From: Gemmatimonadota bacterium
GTDB taxonomy: Bacteria; Gemmatimonadota; Gemmatimonadetes; Longimicrobiales; Gaopeijiaceae
Direction: 5' to 3'
Assembly (NCBI GenBank): GCA_009692205.1
Contig: SHZR01000008.1
Span: 34,012-98,011 of the forward strand
Length of the DNA: 64,000 nucleotides
Shown here: piece after piece, positions 62,247-64,000 of the stretch
Position numbering within the stretch: the stretch's first letter is position 1
Layout: each line of letters starts with the position of its first letter
Notes under the pieces: generated by a model
What the model was told of the DNA's origin: nothing
Databases searched by the model: none
What the model saw: the letters and a program-made list of their open reading frames with translations, nothing else
Program-made: the position numbers and the translations under genes

Positions 62247-62665
62247 GTAGTCTTCCCCTCCAGTTCCATCATAAACGCGCCAGGTGTGGTGACACGGATT
62301 CCAAACTGCTCCTGGACCCCCTCGAAATCGGCGAGGTTGTGGGTAACGATGCACTGCACGCCTCCCCCCACAGCGACCTCGAGAACCATTTCGTCGGCTG
62401 GAGCTTTGAGGAACGGCCTCCATAGAAAGTAGATCTCGCGCCGGTCGGCCACCTGGCACAGGTAGTCGACGATAGCCTCAGCGGCTTCGTCATCGAGGTC
62501 GGTCCTTCGCTTCAGCGCCATCTCGTATTCGAGCGCCAGCGGAACCGACAGGGTGACCTGAAACGGCGCCTCCGGACCAATCAGCCTGAGCAGTCGATGC
62601 GACGCGCCCTGGTTGGATCGAGCCGCGGCGACGACCACGTTCGTATCGATCGCGACTCTGAGCAT
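62243..62665 (-). CDS. PIN-domain toxin of a toxin-antitoxin system
   Basis: The 140-residue PIN domain has D7 in VAIDTNVVVAAARS, a Glu in LEYEMALKR, Asp in APADEMVLEVAVGG and the closing CIVTHNLADFE, matching the putative toxin component, PIN family (not VapC proper). It is probably a metal-dependent RNase. The palindrome at 62667-62686 is immediately upstream of its ATG (62665), suggesting autoregulation by the downstream antitoxin and little or no leader. It is followed by antitoxin and prfC with 4-base overlaps. Confidence 0.9.
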   Translation of the reverse strand: MLRVAIDTNVVVAAARSNQGASHRLLRLIGPEAPFQVTLSVPLALEYEMALKRRTDLDDEAAEAIVDYLCQVADRREIYFLWRPFLKAPADEMVLEVAVGGGVQCIVTHNLADFEGVQEQFGIRVTTPGAFMMELEGKTT

Positions 62666-62666
62666 A

Positions 62667-62686
62667 CGGTATCATAGGTGATACCG
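62667..62686 (-). promoter_or_regulatory. Palindromic operator of the PIN toxin operon
   Basis: CGGTATCA (62667-62674) and TGATACCG (62679-62686) form a perfect 8-bp inverted repeat with a 4-bp spacer, directly before the toxin ATG. This is a typical site for a ribbon-helix-helix antitoxin dimer pair. Confidence 0.75.
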
Positions 62687-62869
62687 CCATGGCGCCACAA
62701 GGATTCTTGGTCTCGATCCGGCCCCGTGGGCCTTCAGTTGCGAGGGCTGTGTTCAGCCGGGTCGTGGGGTCAGTCATGCGCGGCAACATCCTACTCGCGG
62801 GGGAGGCGGGCAACAGGGGCGGCACATCCCGTGGTGGGCGGACCTCCCGAGGGAGAATGGGACGAATTA

Positions 62870-62883
62870 GGTTACATGTAACC
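62870..62883 (+). promoter_or_regulatory. Palindromic operator of the MazEF-like pair
   Basis: GGTTACATGTAACC is a perfect 14-base palindrome 14 bases before the antitoxin GTG and just before its AGAGGAGG ribosome site. It is probably bound by the antitoxin. Its sequence differs from the two other TA operators in the window. Confidence 0.75.
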
Positions 62884-62897
62884 AGAGGAGGTCGCCC

Positions 62898-63122
62898 GTG
62901 GCTGGTAGCGGGAAGCAGAAGACGTCGCGCGAAAAGGTCCAGGCGCACCGGGAACGACTGCGGCGTCAGGGCCTTCGCCCCATTCAGATATGGGTACCCG
63001 ACGTACGCTCGCCCCAATTCAAGGACGAAGCGCACCGGCAGTCGGCGGAGGTCGCGTCAAGTCGATTCGAAGCTGACGATCAGGCGTTCATCGACGCGGT
63101 TTCGGATCGAAACGAGGAATGA
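62898..63122 (+). CDS. mazE: MazE-family antitoxin (DUF3018-like)
   Basis: The 74-residue protein matches the MazE-family antitoxins typified by REKVQAHRERLRRQGLRPIQIWVPDVRSPQF and a tail SSRFEADDQAFIDAVSD. The N-terminal helix-turn probably binds the palindrome just upstream; the acidic tail blocks the toxin. GGAGG lies 7 bases before the GTG start. It overlaps mazF by ATGA. The 230 bases upstream, between this gene and the divergent PIN operon, contain no other convincing gene. Confidence 0.92.
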   Translation: MAGSGKQKTSREKVQAHRERLRRQGLRPIQIWVPDVRSPQFKDEAHRQSAEVASSRFEADDQAFIDAVSDRNEE

Positions 63123-63466
63123 AGCGCGGGGAGATTTGGACCGTTGCGGGTGGGTCGGGCTACGTCGGCAAGCCGCGACCCGCGGTCATTGTTCAGGACG
63201 ACAGCTTCGATGCCACGCTGTCCGTTACGGTCTGCGCATTCACGACGGATCCGACCGAGGCCGCTCTGGTCCGAATCCCGGTCGAACCCAGCGAGCAGAA
63301 CGGACTACGGAGCCCAAGTCAGCTGATGGTCGACAAGCTGACTACCATCGCGCGAAGCAAGCTTGGCTCGAGGACCGGCCGATTGAACGACGAGGACCTA
63401 GTGCGACTCAATCGGGCGATCCTTGTCTTCCTCGGACTCGCTGGAGCGACTAGACCGGCGAGCTAG
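63119..63466 (+). CDS. mazF: MazF/PemK-family endoribonuclease toxin
   Basis: The 115-residue toxin has KRGEIWTVAGGSGYVGKPRPAVIVQDDSF at the N-terminus and LVRIPVEPSEQNGLRSPSQLMVDKLTTIARSKLG, the standard PemK/MazF barrel with conserved Arg and Thr/Ser. It cleaves single-stranded RNA at short sequences. Its ATG overlaps the antitoxin stop. The 3' side leads directly to an IS element end, so this locus may have arrived with or next to mobile DNA. Confidence 0.94.
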   Translation: MKRGEIWTVAGGSGYVGKPRPAVIVQDDSFDATLSVTVCAFTTDPTEAALVRIPVEPSEQNGLRSPSQLMVDKLTTIARSKLGSRTGRLNDEDLVRLNRAILVFLGLAGATRPAS

Positions 63467-63673
63467 AGGACGCGATCTGACTGGGGTCCGTCCAACGACC
63501 GGACGACCGACGTATTGGGTTTGACCGGCCGGAGCAGAATGCAGACCCGGAGCGCGAGCTGCAAGGCGAGTGCTCCGGACACGCAGCTTACTCGGTCAGG
63601 TCCAAACCCGTGTTAGAACGCGCCACGAGATATCGGAGCCTGTCAAGCCGGATGAGACGGTTGGTGTCGGCTA
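63467..63673. other. Non-coding end region of the IS element
   Basis: The 207 bases between mazF and the transposase stop contain no gene I can support. A TGTCAAGCCGGATGAGACGG segment starting at 63641 could be the terminal inverted repeat of the insertion sequence, but the matching left end is outside the window, so this cannot be confirmed. Confidence 0.35.
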
Positions 63674-64000
63674 TTAGTGAGCAGCCTTCTCTGAGTTGGG
63701 TTGGTTGATCCAAGCTGCGGTGGGCAGCTCGGGGGGTTGGGGGACGCCGCGCACGAAACGCTCGGGTCGGGCGGCGTAGGCGGCGGCCAGGACGCGGACG
63801 CGTTCGTCGTAGAGCGCTGGTGCGCGCCCGTAGTGGACGGCCGCCGGCGTCATCAGGCCGATCCCGGAATGGCGATGCACGTGGTTGTACCAGTCGAAGA
63901 ACGGATGGCCGAAGGTCCTGGCGTGTACGATCGAGCCGAAGCGCTCGGGGAAGCCGGGCCGGTACTTGAGCGTCTTGAACTGCGCCTCCGAGTAAGGGTT
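63674..64000 (-). mobile_element. IS3-family transposase, C-terminal part (runs off the window)
   Basis: An open frame from the right edge encodes about 108 residues of an integrase-core (rve) transposase: NPYSEAQFKTLKYRPGFPERF, where the Glu is the last catalytic acid of the DDE triad, then WYNHVHRHSGIGLMTPAAVHYGRA, which is typical of IS3-family orfB proteins. The tail (residues after YDERVRVLAAAYAARPERF) ends at 63674. No frame disruption is seen in the visible part. The rest of the element lies to the right. Confidence 0.92.

Overview
The window is a GC-rich chromosomal segment that is almost fully coding; no intergenic gap exceeds about 300 bases. I see no rRNA, tRNA, CRISPR array or phage module. 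The gene content suggests an environmental heterotroph, most likely Gemmatimonadota or a related lineage such as Acidobacteriota. The clues are many secreted M28, M61 and metzincin peptidases, secreted alpha/beta hydrolases, an ADOP-type permease remnant, frequent GTG and TTG starts, and lipoproteins with LxxC lipoboxes. This taxonomy is inference from gene content only.

Layout. 0-5.1 kb: a partial hydrolase, a cold-shock protein with a strong terminator, a CPXCG zinc-ribbon protein, the 3' remnant of a copper monooxygenase-like gene, a secreted partner, an M28 peptidase and a response regulator. 5.3-11 kb: a metzincin, a PHB-depolymerase/DUF3089 double hydrolase, a DUF5715-like lipoprotein, a broken diguanylate cyclase and an MBL-fold hydrolase. 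11-17.5 kb: DAHP synthase, gamma-glutamyltransferase, an M28 lipoprotein, a VapBC locus with a palindromic operator, and homoserine dehydrogenase. 17.5-34.2 kb: secreted proteins, an M61 peptidase, VanZ, dienelactone hydrolase, cysteine synthase, a truncated ADOP permease, an aminotransferase, a secreted LON-domain protein, a cyclic-nucleotide-binding protein, a TPR protein, a cytochrome c lipoprotein and an outer-membrane barrel.

34.2-55.0 kb is the most remarkable region, a pterin/pyrimidine-plus-glycan cluster. A rightward operon (34.9-39.1 kb) encodes a zinc-less MDR dehydrogenase, a 6-pyruvoyltetrahydropterin synthase homologue lacking its catalytic triad and one zinc ligand, a GT4 glycosyltransferase, a methyltransferase and a flippase-like membrane protein, mostly joined by 4-base stop/start overlaps. 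A leftward series (53.3-39.1 kb) encodes a GTP cyclohydrolase II with a degenerate RibB-like domain, a glycosidase-GT2 fusion, an ABC exporter, two more glycosyltransferases, a PIG-L deacetylase, a Trm112-like/methyltransferase fusion, a second methyltransferase, a secreted EEP phosphodiesterase, an FkbM methyltransferase and a creatininase/RibD-reductase fusion. A CDP-alcohol phosphatidyltransferase and an LtaS-like sulfatase flank it. The combination suggests a GTP-derived pyrimidine or pterin that is reduced, glycosylated, methylated and probably linked to lipid or exported. From memory, Streptomyces coelicolor has a related GTP cyclohydrolase II/PTPS-homologue pair (SCO6655/SCO6650); I know of no described product.

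55-64 kb: lipoproteins, an NHL-repeat protein with a textbook terminator, a MoxR-DUF58 pair, and release factor 3 as the last gene of a PIN toxin/ribbon-helix-helix antitoxin operon. A MazEF-type pair follows, each TA locus having its own palindromic operator candidate. The window ends inside an IS3-family transposase.
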